Shown here: one piece after another, positions 38,498-47,864 of the stretch
Numbering within the stretch: position 1 is the stretch's first letter
How the letters are laid out: the number at the start of each line of letters is the position of its first letter
Source of the DNA: an uncultured Aquimarina sp.
GTDB taxonomy: Bacteria > Bacteroidota > Bacteroidia > Flavobacteriales > Flavobacteriaceae
NCBI GenBank assembly: GCA_938011245.1
Contig: CALLUJ010000031.1
Location: 1 to 64,000 of the forward strand
DNA: 64,000 nucleotides
Direction of reading: 5' to 3'
Notes under the pieces: model-generated
Database searches by the model: none
What the model was told of the DNA's origin: nothing
Seen by the model: only the letters and a program-made list of their open reading frames with translations
Program-made: the position numbers and the translations under genes

Positions 38498-39649
38498 TTA
38501 AGCATAAGTTTTCATAATTTCATGAATATCGTTATCCACCACTTCTTTTTTACGATCGGCATAAGTAAGGAAATCTTTATAAACATCGTCTAATTGGAGT
38601 TTGGTTAATTCGTAACCTATTTTTTTGGCACGATATGCTAGAGCAGCACGACCACTACGTGCTGTAAGCACAATAGCAGATTCGGTAACTCCAACTTCCT
38701 CGGGGTCAATAATTTCGTAAGTTTCTCTGTTTTTAATAACTCCATCTTGGTGTATGCCAGAGCTGTGGGCAAAAGCATTAGAACCTACAATAGCTTTGTT
38801 AGGTTGTACCATCATTCCCATATTTTCAGAAACCATTTTACTAGTATCGTATAATAATTTAGTATTAATTTCTGTGGTAAGGTCTAAATAAGGATGCTGT
38901 TTTAAAATCATTACTACCTCTTCCAAAGCGGTATTTCCAGCTCGCTCTCCAATACCATTAATAGTACATTCTATTTGTCTAGCACCATTAATAACTCCAG
39001 CAATAGAATTGGCAGTAGCTAATCCTAAATCGTTATGGCAATGGCAAGAAAGCGTTATATTGTGGATTCCTTTTACGTTTTCCTTAAGATATTTAATTTT
39101 AGCACCGTACTCTTCGGGTAAACAATACCCGGTAGTATCTGGAATATTTAAAACGGTAGCACCAGCGGTAATCATGGCTTCGCACACACGCGCTAAATAT
39201 TCATTATCAGTTCTTCCAGCATCTTCGGCATAAAATTCTACATCTTCTACAAAAGATTTAGCATATTTTACTGCAGCAGCTCCACGTTCTATAATTTTTT
39301 CTGGAGTAGTTTTAAATTTATGTTTAATATGAGATTCCGAGGTACCAATACCAGTATGAATCCTTGGTCGAATAGCATACTTTAATGCCTCGGCAGCTAC
39401 TTTAATATCGTTTTCTACAGCTCTTGTTAAACCACAAACGGTAGCGTTTTTAACAATTTTAGTAATTTCCATTACCGAGTTAAAATCACCAGGACTAGAT
39501 ACCGGAAAACCAGCTTCAATAACGTCGACACCAAGAATGTCTAAACGCTTTGCGATAATTAACTTTTGTTCCGTATTTAACTTACAACCTGGAACTTGCT
39601 CTCCGTCTCTTAACGTAGTATCAAAAATCTGGACTTTATTATCGCTCAT
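38498..39649 (-). CDS. leuA: 2-isopropylmalate synthase-type (LeuA/homocitrate synthase) enzyme, short form
   Basis: [75 protein letters not shown]; 383 aa. Confidence 0.85.
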   Translation of the reverse strand: MSDNKVQIFDTTLRDGEQVPGCKLNTEQKLIIAKRLDILGVDVIEAGFPVSSPGDFNSVMEITKIVKNATVCGLTRAVENDIKVAAEALKYAIRPRIHTGIGTSESHIKHKFKTTPEKIIERGAAAVKYAKSFVEDVEFYAEDAGRTDNEYLARVCEAMITAGATVLNIPDTTGYCLPEEYGAKIKYLKENVKGIHNITLSCHCHNDLGLATANSIAGVINGARQIECTINGIGERAGNTALEEVVMILKQHPYLDLTTEINTKLLYDTSKMVSENMGMMVQPNKAIVGSNAFAHSSGIHQDGVIKNRETYEIIDPEEVGVTESAIVLTARSGRAALAYRAKKIGYELTKLQLDDVYKDFLTYADRKKEVVDNDIHEIMKTYA

Positions 39650-39797
39650 TTTTTGGAATTACTTTTAATAGTTCTATCAAATGTATATTTTTATAGTCTA
39701 TTTTTCTTTTAAAAATAGGTGTATCTTACAACGGTAAGTTTTTTTTAAAATACGTTTACCCCTTACAAATAAAGAGTTTTATAATTTTTTTCTTACA

Positions 39798-41342
39798 ATG
39801 ACTAACGAAGTAAAAGACCCTCTTTTTATACTTATAAAATCGCTTACAAAGTCTGAAAAGCGACAATTTAAGCTATATGCAGGACGCTTAGGGAATAATA
39901 GTGACTCTAAGTTTATAGCGTTATTTAATTTTCTGGATAAAGCAGAACGTTTTGACGATACACTTATTATTAAAAAGGGTATTGTAACAAAGCTGCAATT
40001 ATCTAATTTAAAGGCACACTTGTACAAGCAAATATTGGTAAGCTTACGCCTAAATCCAGTACATCGCACTATGCGAATGAAAATTAGAGAACAATTGGAT
40101 TTTGCGACTATTTTGTACCATAAGGGTTTGTATAAACAGAGTTTAAAAATTTTAGATAAAGCAAAAGCCTTAGCAATTGATAATGATGAAAATAATATTG
40201 CTTACGAAATAGTAGAATTCGAAAAAATTATAGAAACTCAATATATTACTAGAAGTATTTCTAGTAGAGCCGATGAATTAGCAGTGCAGGCTAAAGGGCT
40301 TAGTATAAAAAATGTAATAGCCAGTAGATTGTCTAACCTATCGTTGCAACTATATGGACTAATGTTAAAAACAGGCTATGCTAAAAATGATAAAGAGCAT
40401 GAATATTTAAAAAATTATTTTGAAGGTCGTTTACCTCAATATGATTGGGAATTACTTGGTTTTCGAGAAAAGTTATGGTTGTATAAGGCACATTTATGGT
40501 ATGCGTTAATGACTCAGGATTTTTTATCGGCGTATAAATACTCCAAAAAATGGGTGGATTTGTTTTATGAATCGCCTAAAATGATAGAAGTAAACCCTGT
40601 ATTTTTTTTAAAAGGAAACAACTATCTAATGGAGTCTCTTTTTCTTATAAAGGATCGTACAAGTTTAGAAATAAAACTTGCTCGATTACAAAAAATGGTA
40701 AAATCCGATGGTTTTCCACAGCATGAGAATACTTTGGGAATTAGTTTTTTATATATAAGTATTAATAAATTTAACCTATATTTTTTAGATGGTTCTTTTA
40801 AGAAAGGTCTGCCTTTTGTAGAAGAGGTTTTAGAAGGATTAGAAAGGTATAAAAATTATATAGATGGACACCACGTAATGGTATTGTATTACAAAATAGC
40901 CTGTTTATATTTTGGAATGGACGAGCACGAAAAGTGTATAGAGTATCTTCAAAAAATTATTTCGAATAGATCTTTAAAAATGAGAGAAGACTTAATGTGC
41001 TTTGCAAGGGTATTAAGTCTTATAGCCCATTACGAAGCGCAAATGGACGAACACTTTGATACTCAAGTAAGGGATACGTATAAGTTTTTAATTAAAATGG
41101 ACGATTTGTACGCAGTACAAAAAGAAATGATTAAGTTTTTAAGGAATCTTCAGAATGTAAATCCGTTAGGTCTTAAAGCAGAATTTAAAAAATTGTACGA
41201 TCGTATTAAGAAGTATGAAAACCACCCCTACGAGAAGCGAGCTTTTCTATATTTAGATATTTTATCGTGGCTTCAAAGTAAGATAGAAGATAATACTATT
41301 GGCGATATTATTAGAGAAAAGGCTCTTGTAAAAGTAAGATAA
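39798..41342 (+). CDS. Hypothetical protein, alpha-helical/TPR-like
   Basis: 514 aa, long intact ORF, helical repeat-like content; no named domain recognised. Confidence 0.65.
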   Translation: MTNEVKDPLFILIKSLTKSEKRQFKLYAGRLGNNSDSKFIALFNFLDKAERFDDTLIIKKGIVTKLQLSNLKAHLYKQILVSLRLNPVHRTMRMKIREQLDFATILYHKGLYKQSLKILDKAKALAIDNDENNIAYEIVEFEKIIETQYITRSISSRADELAVQAKGLSIKNVIASRLSNLSLQLYGLMLKTGYAKNDKEHEYLKNYFEGRLPQYDWELLGFREKLWLYKAHLWYALMTQDFLSAYKYSKKWVDLFYESPKMIEVNPVFFLKGNNYLMESLFLIKDRTSLEIKLARLQKMVKSDGFPQHENTLGISFLYISINKFNLYFLDGSFKKGLPFVEEVLEGLERYKNYIDGHHVMVLYYKIACLYFGMDEHEKCIEYLQKIISNRSLKMREDLMCFARVLSLIAHYEAQMDEHFDTQVRDTYKFLIKMDDLYAVQKEMIKFLRNLQNVNPLGLKAEFKKLYDRIKKYENHPYEKRAFLYLDILSWLQSKIEDNTIGDIIREKALVKVR

Positions 41343-41478
41343 CTTTAGCTTAATTAGAAGCTTATAATTAGATAATCTTTAGTTTCGTATTTGCAGTTAA
41401 CTTTATTGTTTTGATAATATTGACTTTAAATTGTCTTTATATGTAGTAATTACATTTATAAAAAATAAATGCACTATT

Positions 41479-43206
41479 ATGAATAGAAGACACTTCTTCA
41501 AAAAATCCTTGATAGCTTCAAGTGGATTAGTTTTAGCTCCGTTGTATATAAGTTGCTCTAGTGATGATGATTTTGTTGCAGACGAAGGGAATCCAGAAGT
41601 GCTCCCTACTAAAGATGTAGCACAATTTAAGGAACAAAACTTTGTAGAAGGAGTAGCTAGTTTTGATCCTATAGACACCGCTATTATTATATGGACTCGT
41701 TTTTCTGGAAAAGAAGAAGGAGCAACAATAAAATGGCAGGTAGCTAACGATATAACATTTAATGATGTTGTGAGATCTGGAGAGCATACTGTTTCCAAAG
41801 ATTTTGATTATACATTGAATATAGATGTACAAGATTTGCCTTCAAATTCTAAATTTTATTACCGCTTTTTTGAAGAAACTACAGAGAGTATCTCGGTAGT
41901 AGGAGAAACAATTACGTTGCCTTCGGAAAGTGACAGTATTAATAAAATGACATTAGCAGTCGCATCTTGTTCTAATTTTGCTGCTGGTTTTTTTAATGTT
42001 TACGATGCTATAGCAAGCTCCTCTGCAGATGTAGTAGTCCATTTAGGAGATTATATTTATGAGTACGAAAAAGGAGGTTTTGGAACCAATGGGAATACAG
42101 GTGTAAACACAGCAGCCTTAGGGAGAGAGCATAAACCTGATAGAGAAATAATTTCGCTTGAAGATTATAGAGCGCGCTACAAGCAATATCGTTCGGATAA
42201 AGCCTTACAGTTAGTGCACCAAAAAAAGCCTTTTATAGCAGTTTGGGACGATCATGAGGTTACAAATGATGCATATAAAAATGGAGCAGAAAACCATCAA
42301 GCAAACGAAGGAGATTTTGAAGCCCGAAAAAAGAGAGCAATCCAGGTTTATAGTGAGTATATTCCTGTAAGAACATCAAACCCATCAGAGATCTATAGAT
42401 CATTTAATTTTGGAAGTTTATTGAGTTTACATATGTTAGATACTCGCATAATAGGAAGGGATAAACAACTAGCATTTGCAGATTTTTTTAATGCAGACGG
42501 AAGTTTCAATTTTGTGGACTTTGGTACAGCACTTCAAGAGCCAAATAGAAAAATATTGGGAGACACTCAATTAAATTGGTTAGGAAGCAAAATAAACAAT
42601 AATAGTACGTGGCAAGTTTTAGGTCAGCAAGTACTTATGGCTCGTATGTTTATGCCAGCAGAACTGTTAGTTAATTTGGGACAATCCCCAGAAGTATTGC
42701 AAAAAACATTAACCGAGCTAACGGCTATTAAATTGAGGGTGAATACAGGAGATGCTACATTAACTCCAGAAGAAATCGCAAGAGTGTCGGTAGTTGTTCC
42801 CTATAATTTGGATGCATGGGATGGTTATGCTGTGGAAAGAGAAAAAATGTTAACAATGCTATCAGGAAAAAAAGTTATTACTTTAGCTGGCGATACGCAT
42901 AATGCTTGGTTTAGTAATGTAAAAAATGTAGAAGGAACTAAAATTGCTACAGAATTAGCAACTTCTTCGGTTTCGTCTCCTGGTTTTGAAAGTTTTTTAA
43001 ATTTAACTACACCAAAAGCGATTCAAAGATTTCAAAACGCATTAGAAATACTTATAGAAGATTTAGAATATACCAATTCTTCGCAAAGGGGCTATTTGTC
43101 TGTAACATTTACATCAAGCGAAGTTGTTGCAAGTTGGAGTTTTGTGGATACATTAGCTTCAGAAAATTATGTGCTTTCTACCGAAAGGACAGAGACAATT
43201 AGTTAG
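41479..43206 (+). CDS. PhoD-like alkaline phosphatase/phosphodiesterase with RR-type lipoprotein signal
   Basis: MNRRHFFKKSLIASSGLVLAPLYISCSSDDD; VHLGDYIYEYEKGG, VWDDHEVTNDAYKNGAENH, LAGDTHNAWFSNV. ATG at 41479 preferred over the TTG at 41431. Confidence 0.92.
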   Translation: MNRRHFFKKSLIASSGLVLAPLYISCSSDDDFVADEGNPEVLPTKDVAQFKEQNFVEGVASFDPIDTAIIIWTRFSGKEEGATIKWQVANDITFNDVVRSGEHTVSKDFDYTLNIDVQDLPSNSKFYYRFFEETTESISVVGETITLPSESDSINKMTLAVASCSNFAAGFFNVYDAIASSSADVVVHLGDYIYEYEKGGFGTNGNTGVNTAALGREHKPDREIISLEDYRARYKQYRSDKALQLVHQKKPFIAVWDDHEVTNDAYKNGAENHQANEGDFEARKKRAIQVYSEYIPVRTSNPSEIYRSFNFGSLLSLHMLDTRIIGRDKQLAFADFFNADGSFNFVDFGTALQEPNRKILGDTQLNWLGSKINNNSTWQVLGQQVLMARMFMPAELLVNLGQSPEVLQKTLTELTAIKLRVNTGDATLTPEEIARVSVVVPYNLDAWDGYAVEREKMLTMLSGKKVITLAGDTHNAWFSNVKNVEGTKIATELATSSVSSPGFESFLNLTTPKAIQRFQNALEILIEDLEYTNSSQRGYLSVTFTSSEVVASWSFVDTLASENYVLSTERTETIS

Positions 43207-43894
43207 ATACAGCATCCCATAAATTATCCTTAGGAAGAGGAGCTGTTATAGTTAATAGTTCCTTTTTTACAGGATGTTCAAAAGATAATTTACGAGCATG
43301 AAGATGGATTCCACCATTTGGATTGCTTCTTTTAGCGCCATATTTAAGATCTCCTTTTATATAGCATCCAATTTTACAAAGTTGAGCTCTTATTTGATGG
43401 TGTCTTCCTGTATGCAAATCTATTTCTAATAAGGAAAAACGGTCAAATTTTTGAAGAATACGGTACGTTAAGTTTGCCTTTTTGGAGTTAGGAACTTCTT
43501 TAAGGTGTGCGTAAGATTTATTTTGTTTAGGGTTTCTAACTAAATAATGTTCTAAAGTATCGGTATTTTTCTTTGGGGCAGGACTTACTATAGTCCAATA
43601 ACTTTTTTGCGTTTTTTTTTCAGCGAAAGCTTTATTTAATCGGGGAAGCGCTTTACTAGTACGAGCAAAAATAATTACTCCTGTTGTAGGTCTATCCAAA
43701 CGATGTACTACACCTAAGTACACAGCTCCCGGTTTATCGTATTTTTTAGCAATATATTTTTTTACAATTTCACTCAAAGGTTCATCCCCTGTATGATCTC
43801 CTTGTACAATATCTCCAGCACGTTTGTTTACAGCTATAATATGATTGTCTTCGTAAAGAATTTCAATATTTTCTGGAGTAGTATGGTTTTTCAA
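43199..43894 (-). CDS. RluA-family pseudouridine synthase
   Basis: YLGVVHRLDRPTTGVIIFARTSKALPRLNKAF; LEIDLHTGRHHQIRAQL. Confidence 0.94.
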   Translation of the reverse strand: MKNHTTPENIEILYEDNHIIAVNKRAGDIVQGDHTGDEPLSEIVKKYIAKKYDKPGAVYLGVVHRLDRPTTGVIIFARTSKALPRLNKAFAEKKTQKSYWTIVSPAPKKNTDTLEHYLVRNPKQNKSYAHLKEVPNSKKANLTYRILQKFDRFSLLEIDLHTGRHHQIRAQLCKIGCYIKGDLKYGAKRSNPNGGIHLHARKLSFEHPVKKELLTITAPLPKDNLWDAVSN

Positions 43895-44026
43895 AAGTTA
43901 AAAAAGTGTTGTAAAAAGGTTATTTGCCTCTAATTGGACAATTGAGGTCAAAAATAAGAGTTATTTTTAATTCAAGGCTAACATAAGTATAATGCTTAAT
44001 AGAATTTAATAACTTTAATTAAAAAA

Positions 44027-44572
44027 ATGGAAGAAAAAGCAGTTTTGGCTGGAGGTTGTTTTTGGTGTACAGAGGCGGTCTTTCAGCGTTTAAAAGGGGT
44101 TGAAAAAGTACGGTCAGGATTTAGTGGTGGTTATATTAAAAATCCTGCATATAGAGAAGTGGTTACTCAAAGAACAGGACATGCAGAGGCTATAGAAATT
44201 ACATTTAACTCAACAGTAATATCGTTTCATCAATTATTAGAAGTTTTTTTTGCGACTCATGACCCCACTACGTTGAATAAACAAGGTGCGGATGTGGGAA
44301 CACATTACCGAAGTGCTATTTTTTATATTTCAGAGAGCCAAAGAATAGATGCGAAAACCTTTATTGATACATTAACTACAGAACATGTTTTTGAGAGCCC
44401 TATTGTTACTGAAATAACCCCTTTTGAAGCTTTTTTCCCTGCAGAACAGTATCATACTAATTATTACAATTCTAATAAGCAACAAGGATATTGCCAAATG
44501 GTAATACGCCCTAAAGTAGCAAAATTAAATACTTATTTTAGAAAAGAAATAAAGTCCGACTTTTTGGAATAA
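44027..44572 (+). CDS. msrA: Peptide-methionine (S)-S-oxide reductase
   Basis: AVLAGGCFWCTEAVFQRLKGVEKVRSGFSGG; FFATHDPTTLNKQGADVGTHYRSAIFY; AEQYHTNYY. Confidence 0.96.
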   Translation: MEEKAVLAGGCFWCTEAVFQRLKGVEKVRSGFSGGYIKNPAYREVVTQRTGHAEAIEITFNSTVISFHQLLEVFFATHDPTTLNKQGADVGTHYRSAIFYISESQRIDAKTFIDTLTTEHVFESPIVTEITPFEAFFPAEQYHTNYYNSNKQQGYCQMVIRPKVAKLNTYFRKEIKSDFLE

Positions 44573-44600
44573 GATTTGCAAATAAATATTAAAAACAACT

Positions 44601-44876
44601 ATGAATAAACTTTTAGTGCTTTTATTGAGTTTAATATTTGATGCTATTGGAATGGTGTCCTATGTTTGGCCAGGAGTGGGAGAAACAATGGATGTAGTTT
44701 GGGCACCAGCTTCGGCTTGGATAATGACTAAATTATATAAAGGAAAAGAAGGAAAAATAGCAGGAATAATTGCTTTTATTGAAGAGATTATTCCTGCGAC
44801 AGATGTTATTCCAACATTCACAATAATGTGGGTTTATACCTATGTAATTTCCTCTAAAAAAGAGAACAAATTTTAG
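44601..44876 (+). CDS. Small hypothetical membrane protein
   Basis: 91 aa, hydrophobic segments, immediately downstream of msrA. Confidence 0.6.
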   Translation: MNKLLVLLLSLIFDAIGMVSYVWPGVGETMDVVWAPASAWIMTKLYKGKEGKIAGIIAFIEEIIPATDVIPTFTIMWVYTYVISSKKENKF

Positions 44877-45739
44877 TTAGCCTTTAATTGAATCGTAGCT
44901 TCTAAAGCTACATCTGGCCATAATTTATTTTGATGGTGTCCTGCACATACCTTTTCTAAAGTATCGTGTCCATTTTGCCATTCAAAAAATGCAAGATCTG
45001 GAATAGTTCCTTTTAGAGTTAGCAGTTTTCCGTCTTCGGAAAAACTACTGCTTAATTCTATGTTTTGTGTAATAGAATTCATAGTAAAGGCTATAACAAC
45101 GGTATTGCCCAAATAACTAATTACTTTTCCTTTAATGGTCGAAGTAAAAGCACCAAAAAATAAGCCTACATTAGTAGTACGTACTATTTCGTTACTCACA
45201 TTTACTGAACTTGTGTTAATAGTAATTTCGGCATCTTTTAAAATATCTATAGGATTTTCAAAACCTTCATTAAGAGTAAAATTAAAGTCGTCAAAAGTTC
45301 CGCTTACACCCGCTCTTTCATTAAAATTGGGGTATTTATAAGCAGTCCATTGCAGCCGTATTCTATTAGGTTCCGATGTTGTAGGACCATTAAGTATTGT
45401 AAGAAAGTTGTCAAAAACTTGCTTTTCTTCTGCAGTAAGAATATCAGAATCGGGAGGAGGCATAACTGTATTGTCGCTTTTATTAATTCGAGACAACATT
45501 AAGGATATTGAAGATTTCGTCTTTTCAAAAGAATCGTAACGATTGGTGCCTTCTAAATGGTAAATATGACAAGAGATACATTTATTTTCTATAATTGCCC
45601 GTAAAGATTGGTCATAAAGTACTCTAGCTTCGGTATCGTTTGTTGGAAATAAAGTTTCTGCGTTTTCGGAAGTACAATTTACTAACCCAATACAGGTAGT
45701 AAATGTAAGTATTATTTTTATTAAAGTACGATATAACAT
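44873..45739 (-). CDS. Lipoprotein with N-terminal c-type heme site and C-terminal YceI-like domain
   Basis: Lipobox CIGLVNC; heme motif IIENKCISCHIYHLEGTNRYDSF...VMPPPDSDILTAEEKQVFDNFL; C-terminal RLQWTAYKYPNFNERAGVSGTFDDFNF...ITINTSSVNVSNEI...GLFFGAF...TMNSITQNI...GTIPDLAF...WPDVALEATI. Confidence 0.75.
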   Translation of the reverse strand: MLYRTLIKIILTFTTCIGLVNCTSENAETLFPTNDTEARVLYDQSLRAIIENKCISCHIYHLEGTNRYDSFEKTKSSISLMLSRINKSDNTVMPPPDSDILTAEEKQVFDNFLTILNGPTTSEPNRIRLQWTAYKYPNFNERAGVSGTFDDFNFTLNEGFENPIDILKDAEITINTSSVNVSNEIVRTTNVGLFFGAFTSTIKGKVISYLGNTVVIAFTMNSITQNIELSSSFSEDGKLLTLKGTIPDLAFFEWQNGHDTLEKVCAGHHQNKLWPDVALEATIQLKAN

Positions 45740-46116
45740 TTTGTTAAGCTTATTTCGTTAAACATATCATCAAACCCACTAAAAATACCCTTAACAGTTA
45801 AATAATCTCCTTTAACAAAAGGAGGGTTTTTATCTAAAATTATTTCACATTTAATACCTTCATTTAATACGATAATAATGCTTTCTTTTCCTTTTTCAAT
45901 ATCGGTAACTTTTCCAGAAACTTGAATAACCTTAGAAAGTAATTCGGAAGAGGAGGAGGTTTGTCCCGATCCAAATTTTGCAATGAGTTGAGGAGCAATA
46001 GTACTTAAATAAGGCTTGGTAGTAGCTATATCTTTACTGGGTTTTTGAAATAAATAATAGCCATACCCAGTAGCCGAAAGTAGGGCTACAACCACAAGAA
46101 TTAGAATTTTTTTCAT
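45721..46116 (-). CDS. OB-fold/tRNA_anti-like secreted protein
   Basis: N-terminal TM/signal then VIQVSGKVTDIEKGKESIIIVLNEGIKCEIILDKNPPFVKGDYLTVKGIFSGF. Confidence 0.65.
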   Translation of the reverse strand: MKKILILVVVALLSATGYGYYLFQKPSKDIATTKPYLSTIAPQLIAKFGSGQTSSSSELLSKVIQVSGKVTDIEKGKESIIIVLNEGIKCEIILDKNPPFVKGDYLTVKGIFSGFDDMFNEISLTKCYIVL

Positions 46117-46118
46117 AA

Positions 46119-46661
46119 TTATTTATAATTTGTAGCTACAGAAATTTTAATTTGTTCGGAAATTTTGTCTTTTACTAGTGACGGAACTTTAATATCATAA
46201 TCTTCTAATTTTAAGTTAAAAGAAGAAGAAAAGGATATGGAGAGGTCTTCTTTAACTTCAATATTCGCAATAATTATTAAAGGTTTTTTTACGCCATGAA
46301 ATAACATTTGGCCATTTATTTCTACACCTTCATAATTATGTGCTTTGTCCAATGCTACAGACGGAGGTATAGAGCCTTTAAATTTTGCTGCAGGAAATTT
46401 ATTGGAGTGTACGTATTTTTCATTAAAATGCTCCTCCATTAAGGCTTTTTCAAATTTGAAAGATTTCATTAAAACGTTAAAAGCAATTTGTTTTTCGTTT
46501 ACTAATAAAATACTAGCGACTTGATTATTTTGAGCGGCTATGTTTTCGATAGGTGTTTTGGAAAGAAACTGAACACTTCCCGTGCGGGTTACTTTTTTGT
46601 TTTGAGCAAATGCGCCGAAAACGGTAATAGTAATCAGCATAATTAAGAGTTTGTTTTTCAT
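46119..46661 (-). CDS. YceI-family protein
   Basis: Signal peptide; FNVLMKSFKFEKALMEEHFNEKYVHSNKFPAAKFKGSI...GQMLFHGVKKPLIIIANIEV. Confidence 0.88.
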   Translation of the reverse strand: MKNKLLIMLITITVFGAFAQNKKVTRTGSVQFLSKTPIENIAAQNNQVASILLVNEKQIAFNVLMKSFKFEKALMEEHFNEKYVHSNKFPAAKFKGSIPPSVALDKAHNYEGVEINGQMLFHGVKKPLIIIANIEVKEDLSISFSSSFNLKLEDYDIKVPSLVKDKISEQIKISVATNYK

Positions 46662-47557
46662 GATTTGTGTTTTTTATGTTTAGAGGTATTAAAAGCTCTT
46701 AGAAGACTAAAGCCGAAATTGATTTCGCGATCAAAAAAATTACCACTTTGGTTAATAGCGAATTTTCCAGGATGTAAAGCAAAAGCATTGGTAAAGTATA
46801 GTTGAAATACATGTCCTCCAGTTTCTATATCAAAACCAATACTAAATGTGTTAGCCTCATCTTGGTGTAAATCGAAATTAGGAATAGTATAATAATACTC
46901 GGCATTTAGCGAAATGGATCCAGAAAACAAATAACGACCACCAATACCAATACTGTAAATATCGTTAGGTTCTTCTATGTTATCGGTAAGGTTTCGATGT
47001 ACCCATATTGGAGCTACTTGCAGGGATAAGTAATCATTCATTTTTCGACTAATCAATGCTTGATTTATATAATCTATACGACCTTCAAAATTTTCGTCTC
47101 TAGCTTTTGGAGTGTATTCTCGAGTTTTAATATCTATATTTCCAAAATAGGAAATATTAAAAGGAAAGGGTTTTTGTCCTGTTTTTTGACGCAGTAGACT
47201 AAGTTTTAAAGTTCCTGAATAAGTTTTATCGGGCTTATTAGATCTAGCTATTCCTGCCTGAATATAGTTAGTAATTCCATATTCAAAACCTAAATGCATA
47301 TTGTTTAAATTATCTAGCCCAAAAAAATTATCAATGCCTTTTATTTTACTAAATACATGAGAAACTCTAAAATGCAATTGTCCAGTTCTAACACGTTCGG
47401 TAGATTGACCAATCATTAATCGTGTAGATTTAAAAGTAGCAATTACTTCTTCTTTTTTAGGCTTAGAAATAGCATCTAATTCTGCAAATAAATCGTCTTC
47501 TTGAGCATTGAGTAGATATGTGAAAAAGCAGAGGAATAATAAGGATATTGTTTTCAA
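46658..47557 (-). CDS. DUF5777-like outer-membrane beta-barrel protein
   Basis: Signal peptide; TERVRTGQLHFRVSHVFSKIKGIDNFFGLDNLNNMHLGFEYGITNYIQAGIARS; beta-strand-rich. Confidence 0.75.
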   Translation of the reverse strand: MKTISLLFLCFFTYLLNAQEDDLFAELDAISKPKKEEVIATFKSTRLMIGQSTERVRTGQLHFRVSHVFSKIKGIDNFFGLDNLNNMHLGFEYGITNYIQAGIARSNKPDKTYSGTLKLSLLRQKTGQKPFPFNISYFGNIDIKTREYTPKARDENFEGRIDYINQALISRKMNDYLSLQVAPIWVHRNLTDNIEEPNDIYSIGIGGRYLFSGSISLNAEYYYTIPNFDLHQDEANTFSIGFDIETGGHVFQLYFTNAFALHPGKFAINQSGNFFDREINFGFSLLRAFNTSKHKKHKS

Positions 47558-47864
47558 AAGATATAGTTTGTTGGAGCGTATAACTTCTATTATTCAATAA
47601 TATTATTATTTCAGTTTATATTTTAACACATTCTGTAGTCTTTATATTACTATTAGGGATATACGTTGTTGTATTAACTTAGAAAGTAAAATATCTAGTT
47701 TGTCTAAAATATTAGTGTAGTAAATTTATGTGTAGGCCTTTAAATTGAGTTTTTAAAAGCCATTAACGGATATAATATATTTAGAACAAAAAGTAATTTT
47801 AGGTTAGTGCAAAGTTTTGTAATTATCTTGTTAACTAACTATTTAGTCTGTAATTTTTATTATA

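Noticed and set aside
41403-41832. Minus-strand ORFs of 131 and 99 aa
   Set aside because: Antisense to the PhoD-like gene, overlapping each other in different frames; no recognisable domain.
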